Shown: positions 1 to 6,453, counted from the stretch's first letter. The stretch: 7,028 bases of DNA from Natronohydrobacter sp. (GCA_007123015.1 SKSL01000179.1:1-7028); one strand, 5' to 3'. Made by a program: numbers and translations. The notes: generated from the sequence alone by a model not told the origin.

Positions 1-2
1 AG

Positions 3-1646
3 CGGGGTGCGCCCGCGCGCTTCCTCTATGATGTGCCGGAAACCTTCCGCGCGGATCTGTTCCCGCTCGATCTGGAGCGGATCGAGGAAGAATACATGTC
101 GATGATCCACCGGATTCCGTCCTCGGAAACTGTGGGTCTGAAAGACGACTATAACGGCCCGATCTGCTATACGCCGGACGGCAACCCGCTGGTCGGCCCT
201 GCACCGGGTCTGCGCAACATGTGGCTGGCCGAAGGGTTCAGCTTCGGGATCACCGCTGCCGGGGGCACGGGCTATTACCTTGCACAGATGATGGTGGCGG
301 GTGAGGCTGAAATCGACATGGCGTCGCTCGACCCCAAGCGGTTTGGCAACTGGATGACCACGGAATATGCGGCGCGCAAGAATGAAGAGGCGTATGAGCA
401 TGTCTATATCCTGCACCATCCGGATGAAGAGCGTGAAGCCTGCCGTCCGCTGCGCACGGCGCCCTGTTACGACCGCGTAAAGGCGCGGGGTGCGCAATTC
501 GGGCAGGTGAACGGTTGGGAGCGCCCGAATTATTACGCGCCCAAAGGCTTTGACGATCACGCATCGCGCAGCTTCCGGCGCGGGGGCTGGTGGCACTATG
601 CCGTCGAGGAGGCGAAAGCGATCCGCGAGGGTGTCGGCATGATCGACGCCACGGCCTTTGCCAAGCAGAGGGTTTACGGGCCGGGGGCCACGGCCTTTCT
701 GGACTGGATGACTTGCAACAAATTGCCGAAAGTGGGGCGGATCAACCTGACCTATGCGCTGACTGCGGTCGGGACTGTGCGCACGGAATACACCATCATC
801 CGGCTGGCCGAGGAAGAATACTACCTCATTTCGGCCGGGGCTTGGGCGGCCTATGACCATGATTTCCTGATGCAGCACAGCCAGGATTGGTGCGCCGCCC
901 ATCCCGATCAATGGGTGATCGTGCAGGATGTGACCACGCAATGGGGTGTGTTCGCGGTGGCTGGCCCGAAATCCCGCGATCTGCTGGGCAAGCTGGTGCA
1001 GGACGCCGCGCCCGAGACAGCGCTGTCGAACAAACGCTTCCCTTGGTTGAGCATGCGCAATATCGAACTGGGCATGTGCCCGGTGCGTGCCGTGCGCGTG
1101 GCCTATACGGGTGAATTGGGCTGGGAATTGCACCACCCGATAGAGATGCAGAATTACCTGTTCGATCAATTGATGGCCGCAGGGGAAGACGTGGGTCTGA
1201 AACTGGTCGGCGCGCGGGCGCAGAACTGGCTGCGGCAGGAAAAAAGCTATCGCGCCTTTGGCAATGAATTGGGCCGCGACGCGACCCCGCAAGAAGCCGA
1301 CCTGCCGCGCTTCATCGACCTGTCCAAGGATTTCCATGGCAAGGCGGCGATGGAAGACACGGGCATTCGCTGGAAATGCTGCACGCTGCTGATCGACGGG
1401 CCGGAAGACGCTGATCCATGGGGGCGCGAGGCGCTCTATCAGGGCGATACCAAGATCGGGCGGCTGACCTCGGGCGGGTATTCGGTGGCTTTCGGGAAAT
1501 CCATAGGCATGGGCTATGTCCGCCCTGACTTGGCAGTGGAAGGCACCAGGCTGAAGGTGAAGATGCTGGACCAGTTGTGGGACGCCACAGTCACCTGTGA
1601 CAGCCCCTATGATCCAGGCAACGCCACGATCCGCAAGGACGGTTGA
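3..1646 (+). CDS. Dimethylglycine/sarcosine dehydrogenase-like FAD oxidoreductase fused to GcvT domain, 5'-truncated
   Basis: The frame is open from the left edge, so the N-terminus, including the FAD-binding Rossmann motif, lies outside the window; about 547 residues remain of a protein family usually near 800-850 aa. The GTG at 33 is internal to the frame and is not a believable start. Domains in fragment order: the end of the DAO-type oxidoreductase (residues ~1-120, with the glycine-rich stretch GITAAGGTGYY and a DPKRF close), a FAO_M-like linker (~120-185, GWERPNYY), a folate-binding GcvT aminomethyltransferase domain (~190-450, with YTGELGWELH and EKSYRAFGNEL), and a GcvT C-terminal barrel (~455-547, GRLTSGGYS, GMGYVRP). 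Members oxidatively demethylate N-methyl amines such as dimethylglycine or sarcosine and pass the C1 unit to tetrahydrofolate; the substrate here cannot be told from the sequence. The protein is probably cytoplasmic. It ends in TGA six bases before the convergent epimerase stop. Confidence 0.88.
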   Translation, partial: RGAPARFLYDVPETFRADLFPLDLERIEEEYMSMIHRIPSSETVGLKDDYNGPICYTPDGNPLVGPAPGLRNMWLAEGFSFGITAAGGTGYYLAQMMVAGEAEIDMASLDPKRFGNWMTTEYAARKNEEAYEHVYILHHPDEEREACRPLRTAPCYDRVKARGAQFGQVNGWERPNYYAPKGFDDHASRSFRRGGWWHYAVEEAKAIREGVGMIDATAFAKQRVYGPGATAFLDWMTCNKLPKVGRINLTYALTAVGTVRTEYTIIRLAEEEYYLISAGAWAAYDHDFLMQHSQDWCAAHPDQWVIVQDVTTQWGVFAVAGPKSRDLLGKLVQDAAPETALSNKRFPWLSMRNIELGMCPVRAVRVAYTGELGWELHHPIEMQNYLFDQLMAAGEDVGLKLVGARAQNWLRQEKSYRAFGNELGRDATPQEADLPRFIDLSKDFHGKAAMEDTGIRWKCCTLLIDGPEDADPWGREALYQGDTKIGRLTSGGYSVAFGKSIGMGYVRPDLAVEGTRLKVKMLDQLWDATVTCDSPYDPGNATIRKDG

Positions 1647-1652
1647 CGCGGC

Positions 1653-2543
1653 TTATGCAATCAGCGCGCGCCAGTCATTATGTTCTGGCGCGAAACCCAC
1701 CAGGTCCTTCGCCTTGGCATTGGTGTAGAAACTCTCCTGCGGCCCCATCTCGCGCCGCAGGGGCACCCCCTGATAGAACTGCGCAATCAGGGCATCCGTG
1801 TCCAGCCCCACGGAATGCGTGTCATTGGCGACATTGAAGATCTGATAGCCCAGCCCGTCCGTGCGCAGACAACATTCCACCATCTGCCCCAGATCGCGCG
1901 CGTCGATATAGGCGAAGATATTGCGCCGCCGTAGCGTAGGATCCGCCAGATAGGCGGGGAAATCGCGGGCGTATTCATGCGGTTCGATCACGTTATTTAT
2001 CCGCAGCCCATAGATATCCGCCCCACTGCGGCGCTGGAAGCACTGCGCTGTGGCCTCATTCACCACTTTCGACATGGCATAACTGTCTTCGGGAATGGTC
2101 GGGTGCTCTTCATCCATCGGCAGATAGTCAGGCTTGCGCTCACCATCCGCGAAACAGACGCCGTAAGTGGTCTCGGATGAGGCAAAGATGATCTTGCGCA
2201 GTCCGAATTTCAGCGCGGCGTCGATCACGTTATAGGTGCTGAGCGTGTTGACCCGGTAACATTCATTGTCGCTTTTCAAAAGCAAGCTTGGCACAGCCGC
2301 GAAATGCACGACCGCATCGAAACGCGGCACACCTGTGCCCGGTTCCAACTCGTCCTGGCTCAGGTAGCTCGCCATGACATCAAATACCTGCCCGGCATCA
2401 GTCAGATCGGCGATCCGGTTCTCGACCCCGGCCAGATCAAGCGGCACCAGATCGACATTCAAAACCTTGTGCCCCTGCGCCAGCAGATAGGCGATGGCAT
2501 GCCGCCCGGCCTTGCCCGAACCACCTGTGAACAAAATCCGCAT
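1653..2543 (-). CDS. NAD-dependent epimerase/dehydratase (extended SDR)
   Basis: A 296-aa extended short-chain dehydrogenase/reductase. The N-terminal Rossmann motif TGGSGKAG is at residues 6-13; an Asp at the end of the second strand (D31 in LNVDLVP) favours NAD over NADP. The active site shows the Ser pair in ASSETTYG (S122/S123) and the Y155-x3-K159 of YAMSK; HFAAVPS and the RINNVIEP stretch fit the family. Length is typical. The family epimerises, dehydrates or oxidises nucleotide sugars or free sugar acids; nothing here fixes the substrate, so no gene name is given. Two ATGs lie side by side; the second (2541-2543) is chosen because the ribosome site GGGAGG sits 5 nt before it but only 2 nt before the first. 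The gene is convergent with the dehydrogenase (6 nt between stops) and divergent from the M3 peptidase, so it is probably transcribed alone. Confidence 0.87.
   Translation of the reverse strand: MRILFTGGSGKAGRHAIAYLLAQGHKVLNVDLVPLDLAGVENRIADLTDAGQVFDVMASYLSQDELEPGTGVPRFDAVVHFAAVPSLLLKSDNECYRVNTLSTYNVIDAALKFGLRKIIFASSETTYGVCFADGERKPDYLPMDEEHPTIPEDSYAMSKVVNEATAQCFQRRSGADIYGLRINNVIEPHEYARDFPAYLADPTLRRRNIFAYIDARDLGQMVECCLRTDGLGYQIFNVANDTHSVGLDTDALIAQFYQGVPLRREMGPQESFYTNAKAKDLVGFAPEHNDWRALIA
1667..1692. terminator. Hairpin at convergent gene ends, possible bidirectional terminator
   Basis: Perfect 8-bp inverted repeat CGCGCCAG (1667-1674) and CTGGCGCG (1685-1692) around a 10-nt AT-rich loop. It begins 21 bases after the dehydrogenase stop and lies inside the last codons of the convergent epimerase gene. 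Neither strand has a U-tract after it, so it is not a classical intrinsic terminator; it may only stall transcription, act with Rho, or protect the 3' end. It is also constrained by the coding sequence, so chance is possible. Confidence 0.3.
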
Positions 2544-2548
2544 CATGT

Positions 2549-2554
2549 CCTCCC
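2549..2554 (-). promoter_or_regulatory. Shine-Dalgarno site deciding the epimerase start
   Basis: On the minus strand GGGAGG is followed by AC and then ATGATG. Spacing is 2 nt to the first ATG and 5 nt to the second, which makes the second the better start and removes one Met from the longest open frame. Confidence 0.6.
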
Positions 2555-2566
2555 TGTCTGGTCGGA

Positions 2567-2595
2567 AGGCTAGACTGCGCTGCGACCCTGTTCAA
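2567..2595 (-). promoter_or_regulatory. Candidate sigma-70-type promoter of the epimerase gene
   Basis: On the minus strand TTGAAC (2595-2590) and TAGCCT (2572-2567) are separated by exactly 17 nt. The -35 box matches 4 of 6 consensus bases and the -10 box 3 of 6. The predicted leader is about 20 nt and reaches the GGGAGG ribosome site. Predicted by eye only; GC-rich alphaproteobacterial promoters are often this weak. Confidence 0.33.
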
Positions 2596-2604
2596 CCATC
2601 TGCA

Positions 2605-2633
2605 TTGCCTTCGCGCTGCTTCGCCCCTAGCTT
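2605..2633 (+). promoter_or_regulatory. Candidate sigma-70-type promoter of the M3 peptidase gene
   Basis: TTGCCT (2605-2610) and TAGCTT (2628-2633) with a 17-nt spacer, matching 4 of 6 and 3 of 6 consensus bases. The start point would be about 20 nt before the ATG at 2661, with a modest AGGG ribosome site at 2651-2654 (6 nt from the ATG). The -35 box lies 9 bp from the divergent epimerase -35 box, so the two would be back to back. Confidence 0.3.
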
Positions 2634-2660
2634 CATGCCAAACCGAAAACAGGGCCGCAC

Positions 2661-4667
2661 ATGACAAATCCGCTCCTTTCCGACTGGCAGACCGAGTTCC
2701 AGCTTCCCCCCTTCCCGCAGATCAGTGACGGGGACTTCGCCCCGGCCTTTGAGGCCGCCCTGCAGGCCGGGCGCGCCGCTTATGCGCAGATCGCCAAGAA
2801 CCCCGAGGCCCCCACCTACGCCAACACGATCGAGGCGATGGAACAGGCCGATGACCTGCTCGACCGCGTGGCGGGTGTCTTCTTCAATCTGGCAGGCAGC
2901 GATTCGAACCCTGTGCGCGAGGCTTTGCAGCGTGACTTGTCGCCGAAGCTTTCGGCCTATTCCTCGGAAATCGTGAACAACAAGGCCCTGTTCCAGCGCA
3001 TTGAGACCCTGTGGGACGCGCGCGACACGCTGGGGCTGGACGCAGAGCAAGAGCGCGTATTGATGCTCTATCGCCGCATGTTCCTGCGCGCCGGGGCAGC
3101 GCTGGAAGGGGATGCCGCCACCCGCCTGACGGACGTGAAGTCGCGTCTGGCCAGCCTGGGCACGCAATTCACCCAAAACTTGCTCGCGGATGAACGTGAC
3201 TGGATGATGGCGCTCGATGACCTGTCCGGCCTGCCCGATTTCGTGATCGCAAGCGCAAGGGCGGCCGCGCAAGAACGGGGGCGCGAGGGCCATGTGGTCA
3301 CGCTCAACCGCTCGCTGATCGTACCCTTCCTGCAATTCTCGGACCGCCGCGACCTGCGGCAGACCGCCTATGAGGCATGGGTCGCTCGCGGGGCGAATGG
3401 GGGCGCGACGGATAATCGCGCGATTGCCGCTGAAATCCTTGCGCTGCGGGCCGAGCGCGCCGCACTTCTGGGCTATGAGACTTTCGCCCGCTACAAGCTG
3501 GAAACCGAAATGGCGGGCAGCCCGGAAGCAGTGCGCGATCTCTTGATGCAGGTCTGGGCCCCTGCACGCGAAAAGGCGCTGGCGGATGCTGCGAAACTGG
3601 AAGCGATGCTGCTGGCCGATGGCCATTCCGGGCCGCTCGAACCTTGGGACTGGCGCTACTATTCCGAGAAACGTCGCCACGCTGAGCATGATATCGATGA
3701 GACCGCGCTGAAACCCTATCTGGCGCTCGAAAACATGATCGAAGCCGCTTTCGACTGCGCGCACCGCCTGTTTGGTCTGGAATTCCGCCCGCTCGACGTG
3801 GCGCTCTACCACCCCGACGCCCGCGCATGGGACGTCACGCGCGGTGGCCAGCATATGGCTGTCTTCATCGGGGACTATTTCGCGCGCGCGTCAAAACGCT
3901 CGGGCGCGTGGTGTTCGACGATGCGCGGGCAGCGCAAGCTGGGGGGCGAGACGCGGCCCATCGTGGTGAATATCTGCAACTTCGCCAAGGGCGATCCGGC
4001 GCTGCTGTCTTATGACGACGCGCGCACGCTGTTTCACGAATTCGGCCATGCGTTGCATCAGATCCTGTCAGATGTGACCCACGGCTTGATCGCGGGGACC
4101 TCGGTCGCGCGCGATTTCGTCGAACTGCCTAGCCAGCTTTATGAGCATTGGCTGGAAGTGCCCGAAGTGCTCGCCCGGCATGCCCGTCATGTCGAAACCG
4201 GCGAACCGATGCCCGCTGATCTGCTGGACCGACTGCTGGGGGCGCAGAATTTCGATCAGGGTTTCGCGACTGTGGAATATGTAGCCTCGGCGCTGGTTGA
4301 TCTGGAATTCCACGATGGCCTGCCGCCGTCCGACCCGATGCAGAAACAGGCCGAAGTGCTGGACGCCATCGGCATGCCACGCGCGATTCGCATGCGCCAC
4401 GCCACGCCCCATTTCGCGCATGTGTTTGCGGGCGATGGTTATTCCAGCGGCTATTACAGCTATATGTGGTCCGAAGTCATGGATGCCGATGCGTTTGAGG
4501 CGTTTCGCGAAACGGGCGATGTCTTTGACCCGGGCATGGCCGGGAAGCTTGAGCAATTCATCCTGTCCGCAGGCGGCAGTGCAGAAGCCGAAGCGCTCTA
4601 CACGGCCTTCAGGGGTAAGATGCCCGGTGTCGAGCCACTGCTGAAAGGGCGTGGTTTGGCCGCGTAG
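2661..4667 (+). CDS. dcp: M3 family zinc metallopeptidase, Dcp-like (peptidyl-dipeptidase/oligopeptidase)
   Basis: 668 aa, close to the usual ~680 of this family. The M3 zinc site is complete: HEFGH at residues 459-463 (ligands H459, H463; catalytic E460) and a third ligand E488 in RDFVELPSQ, 29 residues after H459, the spacing I know from E. coli Dcp. The C-terminal substrate-binding motif GYYSYMW is at residues 597-603, and the RGKMPGVEPLLKGRGL tail is typical. The RDFVE context resembles Dcp more than oligopeptidase A (OpdA/PrlC), but by motif reading alone the two are hard to separate. Such enzymes cut short peptides, either releasing C-terminal dipeptides or cleaving internally, in peptide and signal-peptide turnover. 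There is no signal peptide or membrane segment, so it is probably cytoplasmic. AGGG at 2651-2654 supports the ATG. It is convergent with the DUF45 peptidase gene: the stops are 4 nt apart, and a small GCCGC/GCGGC hairpin (4659-4671) overlaps the TAG. Confidence 0.93.
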   Translation: MTNPLLSDWQTEFQLPPFPQISDGDFAPAFEAALQAGRAAYAQIAKNPEAPTYANTIEAMEQADDLLDRVAGVFFNLAGSDSNPVREALQRDLSPKLSAYSSEIVNNKALFQRIETLWDARDTLGLDAEQERVLMLYRRMFLRAGAALEGDAATRLTDVKSRLASLGTQFTQNLLADERDWMMALDDLSGLPDFVIASARAAAQERGREGHVVTLNRSLIVPFLQFSDRRDLRQTAYEAWVARGANGGATDNRAIAAEILALRAERAALLGYETFARYKLETEMAGSPEAVRDLLMQVWAPAREKALADAAKLEAMLLADGHSGPLEPWDWRYYSEKRRHAEHDIDETALKPYLALENMIEAAFDCAHRLFGLEFRPLDVALYHPDARAWDVTRGGQHMAVFIGDYFARASKRSGAWCSTMRGQRKLGGETRPIVVNICNFAKGDPALLSYDDARTLFHEFGHALHQILSDVTHGLIAGTSVARDFVELPSQLYEHWLEVPEVLARHARHVETGEPMPADLLDRLLGAQNFDQGFATVEYVASALVDLEFHDGLPPSDPMQKQAEVLDAIGMPRAIRMRHATPHFAHVFAGDGYSSGYYSYMWSEVMDADAFEAFRETGDVFDPGMAGKLEQFILSAGGSAEAEALYTAFRGKMPGVEPLLKGRGLAA

Positions 4668-4671
4668 CGGC

Positions 4672-5409
4672 TTATGCCGTGAAGCGGTAGCCGTGCAACT
4701 GTGTGCCATGCGCGCGCAACCAGTCACGGTGGGTCTGATAATCGGGCATCAAGCCCCGAACACAGGCCCAGAATGCGGGTGAATGATCCATATGGCGCAG
4801 ATGGGCCACCTCATGCGCCGCGACATACTGCAACACTGCGTCAGGGGCCATGATCAACCGCCATGAGAACATCAGCCGCCCCTCGGCTGTGCAAGACCCC
4901 CAGCGCGAGCGTGTGTCGCGCAGTGTCAGGCCGGTGAAAGCACGACCCAGCTGATCCGCATAGCCCTGCGCAGCACAGAGCAGCTCGGATTGCGCGTGCG
5001 TTTTCAGATAGGCGGCCAGCCGCAGAGGGGTGCGTGTGCCATCCGGATCAGCGGGCACATGGATCACCCCGTCGCCCAGGGTGACGCGCCGCAGATCAGG
5101 GCGTTCGACAATCCGCATCTGCACCCCGCGCAGCAGGATCGCCCCGCCGATCCCTGTAGAACGCTGTTCGGGCACCCGGCCGACGGCACTGCGAAGCCAG
5201 GCCTCCTTTTCGGACAGGAACGCCAGCGCTTCGGATATCGGAAAATGCCGGGGCAAGGTCAGCGTCACGCGTCCATCAAGACCCGAGACGCGCAGATTGA
5301 TCCGCTTTGCCTGCGCCGACCTGCGCAGAGTGACGGCAATCTCTGGCGCGCCAGGCAGAAGCGCCGTGCCGTCCCGGACCTGCAGCTTTGCGCGCCTGTC
5401 TGTTGTCAT
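4672..5409 (-). CDS. YgjP/DUF45-type M48-like zinc metallopeptidase
   Basis: 245 aa. Diagnostic motifs are the RSRWGSC signature (residues 167-173), the zinc-binding HEVAH (199-203) and the following HMDHSPAFW (206-214), where H209 is the expected third ligand; together these define the YgjP-like (DUF45/WLM-related) metallopeptidases. The N-terminal ~75 residues carry the usual basic and beta-rich stretch (RRSAQAKRINLRV). Physiological substrates are not established for the family. No signal peptide or membrane segment is seen, so it is probably cytoplasmic. The open frame extends 42 codons further upstream, but that would cross the whole divergent gap and overlap the FYDLN start; the ATG at 5407-5409, with GAGGGACAGG just before it and the normal family N-terminus after it, is preferred. 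It is convergent with the M3 peptidase gene. Being next to a second peptidase is suggestive but, given the opposite strands, not evidence of a shared role. Confidence 0.88.
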   Translation of the reverse strand: MTTDRRAKLQVRDGTALLPGAPEIAVTLRRSAQAKRINLRVSGLDGRVTLTLPRHFPISEALAFLSEKEAWLRSAVGRVPEQRSTGIGGAILLRGVQMRIVERPDLRRVTLGDGVIHVPADPDGTRTPLRLAAYLKTHAQSELLCAAQGYADQLGRAFTGLTLRDTRSRWGSCTAEGRLMFSWRLIMAPDAVLQYVAAHEVAHLRHMDHSPAFWACVRGLMPDYQTHRDWLRAHGTQLHGYRFTA

Positions 5410-5486
5410 GCGCCTGTCCCTCACATCACATCGCGTCCCAAGCGCTGTTTGCCGCGCGCTCGGGGCTTTACAGCCTGATCGAGTTA

Positions 5487-5501
5487 TGGCACGGCACTTG
5501 G
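5487..5501 (+). promoter_or_regulatory. Sigma-54 (RpoN)-like -24/-12 promoter upstream of the FYDLN gene
   Basis: TGGCACG (5487-5493), GCAC spacer, TTGG (5498-5501) matches 10 of the 11 fixed positions of the sigma-54 core TGGCACG-N4-TTGC, with GG at -25/-24. The mismatch is at the important -12 base (G for C); alternatively the GC at 5501-5502 is spaced one base too far. Outer consensus positions do not match. Orientation and distance fit: a start point near 5513, then AAGGA at 5523-5527, then the ATG at 5535. I see no good sigma-70 alternative in this gap. Seen by eye; activity is untested. Confidence 0.35.
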
Positions 5502-5522
5502 CTTGAAGGAAGGCACGCAAAC

Positions 5523-5527
5523 AAGGA
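5523..5527 (+). promoter_or_regulatory. Shine-Dalgarno site deciding the FYDLN protein start
   Basis: AAGGA is 7 nt before the ATG at 5535 but only 1 nt before the in-frame ATG at 5529, so the protein most likely begins MSNPEWG rather than MPMSNPEWG, and not at the far upstream GTG at 5388. Confidence 0.6.
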
Positions 5528-5534
5528 AATGCCA

Positions 5535-5849
5535 ATGTCCAATCCTGAATGGGGCGTTAAGCGCGTCTGCCCGGAAACCGGGAAGCGGTTCTATGACCTG
5601 AACAAGACCCCGGTCATGAGCCCTTATACTGGCAAGGTCGTGCCGATCGACGCGCAGGATCGTCGCGAAGATTCGACCGTCTCTACGCTCAAGGCGAAAT
5701 CCGCTGCTGCCGTCGAGGATCAGGACGATCTGCTGGTGGATGACGAAGACGATGCAGTCGAAGTCAATGACGAATTGCTGGAAGACGATGATGATGACAC
5801 GGTCGCGCTGGATGATCTGGCCGATGTGGCATCGGATGATGAAGACTGA
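5535..5849 (+). CDS. FYDLN-acid family protein (TIGR02300-like), unknown function
   Basis: 104 aa in two parts. Residues 1-40 are the conserved block: GVKRVCPETGKRFYDLNK and then SPYTGKVVP. From about residue 58 on, the protein is an almost uninterrupted Asp/Glu-rich tail with runs such as LLEDDDDDTVALDD, giving a very acidic protein. This is the signature of the small alphaproteobacterial FYDLN-acid family; its function is not known to me. The two knuckles CPETG and SPYTG look like a zinc ribbon (CPxCG...CPxCG) from which three of four cysteines have been lost, so zinc binding by this copy is unlikely; that is inference. No signal peptide or membrane segment. It is divergent from the DUF45 peptidase gene, with a sigma-54-like site and a good ribosome site upstream, and a tRNA gene 90 nt downstream. 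Confidence 0.87.
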   Translation: MSNPEWGVKRVCPETGKRFYDLNKTPVMSPYTGKVVPIDAQDRREDSTVSTLKAKSAAAVEDQDDLLVDDEDDAVEVNDELLEDDDDDTVALDDLADVASDDED

Positions 5850-5884
5850 TCGTGTTTTCGGCGCGGAGCGCAGTTTTTCCTGTT

Positions 5885-5906
5885 GCGCAGCGATGCGCTC
5901 TTTCGT
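5885..5906 (+). terminator. Weak candidate terminator after the FYDLN gene
   Basis: GCGCA (5885-5889), GNRA-type loop GCGA, TGCGC (5894-5898), then TCTTTCGT. The stem is only 5 bp and the T-tract is interrupted. A competing 4-bp stem GCGC-GGA-GCGC (5861-5871) is followed by TTTTT at 5874-5878. Either may end the FYDLN transcript; neither is convincing. No clear promoter for the tRNA is visible in 5850-5939, so read-through into the tRNA is possible. Confidence 0.25.
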
Positions 5907-5939
5907 AAACCGCAATTGCTGACGATATGTCGGCACCGT

Positions 5940-6015
<76 letters not shown>

Positions 6016-6042
6016 AATAAAACAAAGACTTAGATAGAAAAC

Positions 6043-6070
6043 AGCCCCGCCAGCGCGGGGCTTTTTCTTT
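6043..6070 (+). terminator. Rho-independent terminator after tRNA-Ala
   Basis: A perfect 8-bp GC-rich stem AGCCCCGC (6043-6050) and GCGGGGCT (6055-6062) with tetraloop CAGC, followed by TTTTCTTT (6063-6070). This is a classical intrinsic terminator placed to end the tRNA transcript. Confidence 0.9.
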
Positions 6071-6072
6071 GC

Positions 6073-6093
6073 GGGGTAACATTTGGGGTAACA
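6073..6093. repeat. Tandem GGGGTAACA direct repeats, possible integrase arm-type sites
   Basis: Two identical 9-mers GGGGTAACA at 6073-6081 and 6085-6093, offset by 12 bp and separated by TTT. They begin 58 bp after the tRNA 3' end and directly after its terminator. Short spaced direct repeats next to a tRNA attachment site are typical of tyrosine-integrase arm binding sites; that role is inferred. No second copy of the tRNA 3' end and no integrase gene is in view. Confidence 0.5.
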
Positions 6094-6141
6094 GATCGCG
6101 CCGGGTGATTCCTGCTAGCGCATCACGCAACCGTGAACAGG

Positions 6142-6348
6142 CTATGCCGCCCGCGCCCCTATCTGAAACCGCTCCGGCCTATAGCTGCGCAGTACGGCTT
6201 GCGGGTCCACCTGCGCCAAGTGACAGACTGCCACAAAGTCGCGTGAGCCTATCCATGCCGCATCTTTCGGTTCTGTCTGACGCGCCGCATCCATCAAGCC
6301 CGCGTGCAACACGGCCCGCCATAGGTGTAATTCAGCGCTCTGCGCCAT
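6142..6348 (-). CDS. Small prophage-type hypothetical protein, 68 aa
   Basis: The protein begins MAQSAELHLW and contains AWIGSRDFVAVCHLAQVDP (residues 31-49) followed by QAVLRSYRPE. The pattern W-x-x-S-x-DF-x-x-VC-x-LA-x-x-DP-x-x-V recalls small proteins that I have seen repeatedly in alphaproteobacterial prophages and islands, usually of unknown function; I cannot name the family. Start choice: the longest open frame begins at 6396, but the minus-strand AAGGGGG just before the ATGATG at 6351-6346 supports starting at the second ATG (6348), whereas the upstream ATGs lack a ribosome site. It is short, helical and without a membrane segment. It is encoded toward the tRNA, downstream of the coiled-coil gene on the same strand with a 105-nt structured gap. 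Confidence 0.62.
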   Translation of the reverse strand: MAQSAELHLWRAVLHAGLMDAARQTEPKDAAWIGSRDFVAVCHLAQVDPQAVLRSYRPERFQIGARAA

Positions 6349-6369
6349 CATCGCCCCCTTCATGGAAGA

Positions 6370-6433
6370 GGGCAGGCCCGAAAACCTGCCCCCCATATGG
6401 CCCGAACGGAATGAGGCAACCGCAAGGCCATAT
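6370..6433. repeat. Two adjacent inverted repeats in the gap between the two minus-strand accessory genes
   Basis: The first is GGGCAGG (6370-6376) and CCTGCCC (6385-6391) with an 8-nt loop. The second is ATATGGCC (6395-6402) and GGCCATAT (6426-6433) with a 23-nt spacer. Both are perfect and lie upstream of the 68-aa gene and downstream of the coiled-coil gene. Neither is followed by a T-tract on either strand. They could be a leader structure, a factor-dependent stop or an operator. Confidence 0.45.
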
Positions 6434-6453
6434 TTGCAGACTTCGCAACCGCA

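Noticed and set aside
3..1646. DmdA-type DMSP demethylase
   Set aside because: DmdA has only the GcvT part at about 365 aa; here the GcvT domain follows an FAD-oxidoreductase domain and a FAO_M-like linker in one chain.
2592..3854. 420-codon open frame on the minus strand, antisense to the M3 peptidase gene
   Set aside because: It is a shadow of GC-rich coding sequence; its translation has no recognisable domain, while the plus strand carries a complete M3 zinc site.
5410..5535. 42-codon N-terminal extension of the DUF45 peptidase
   Set aside because: It would overlap the FYDLN gene start and ribosome site, has no family-like sequence, and a good internal ATG at 5407-5409 exists.
5901..5929. 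TTTCGT-N17-GATATG as a tRNA promoter
   Set aside because: Both boxes are poor and the start point would fall only a few bases before the mature tRNA end; not strong enough to annotate.
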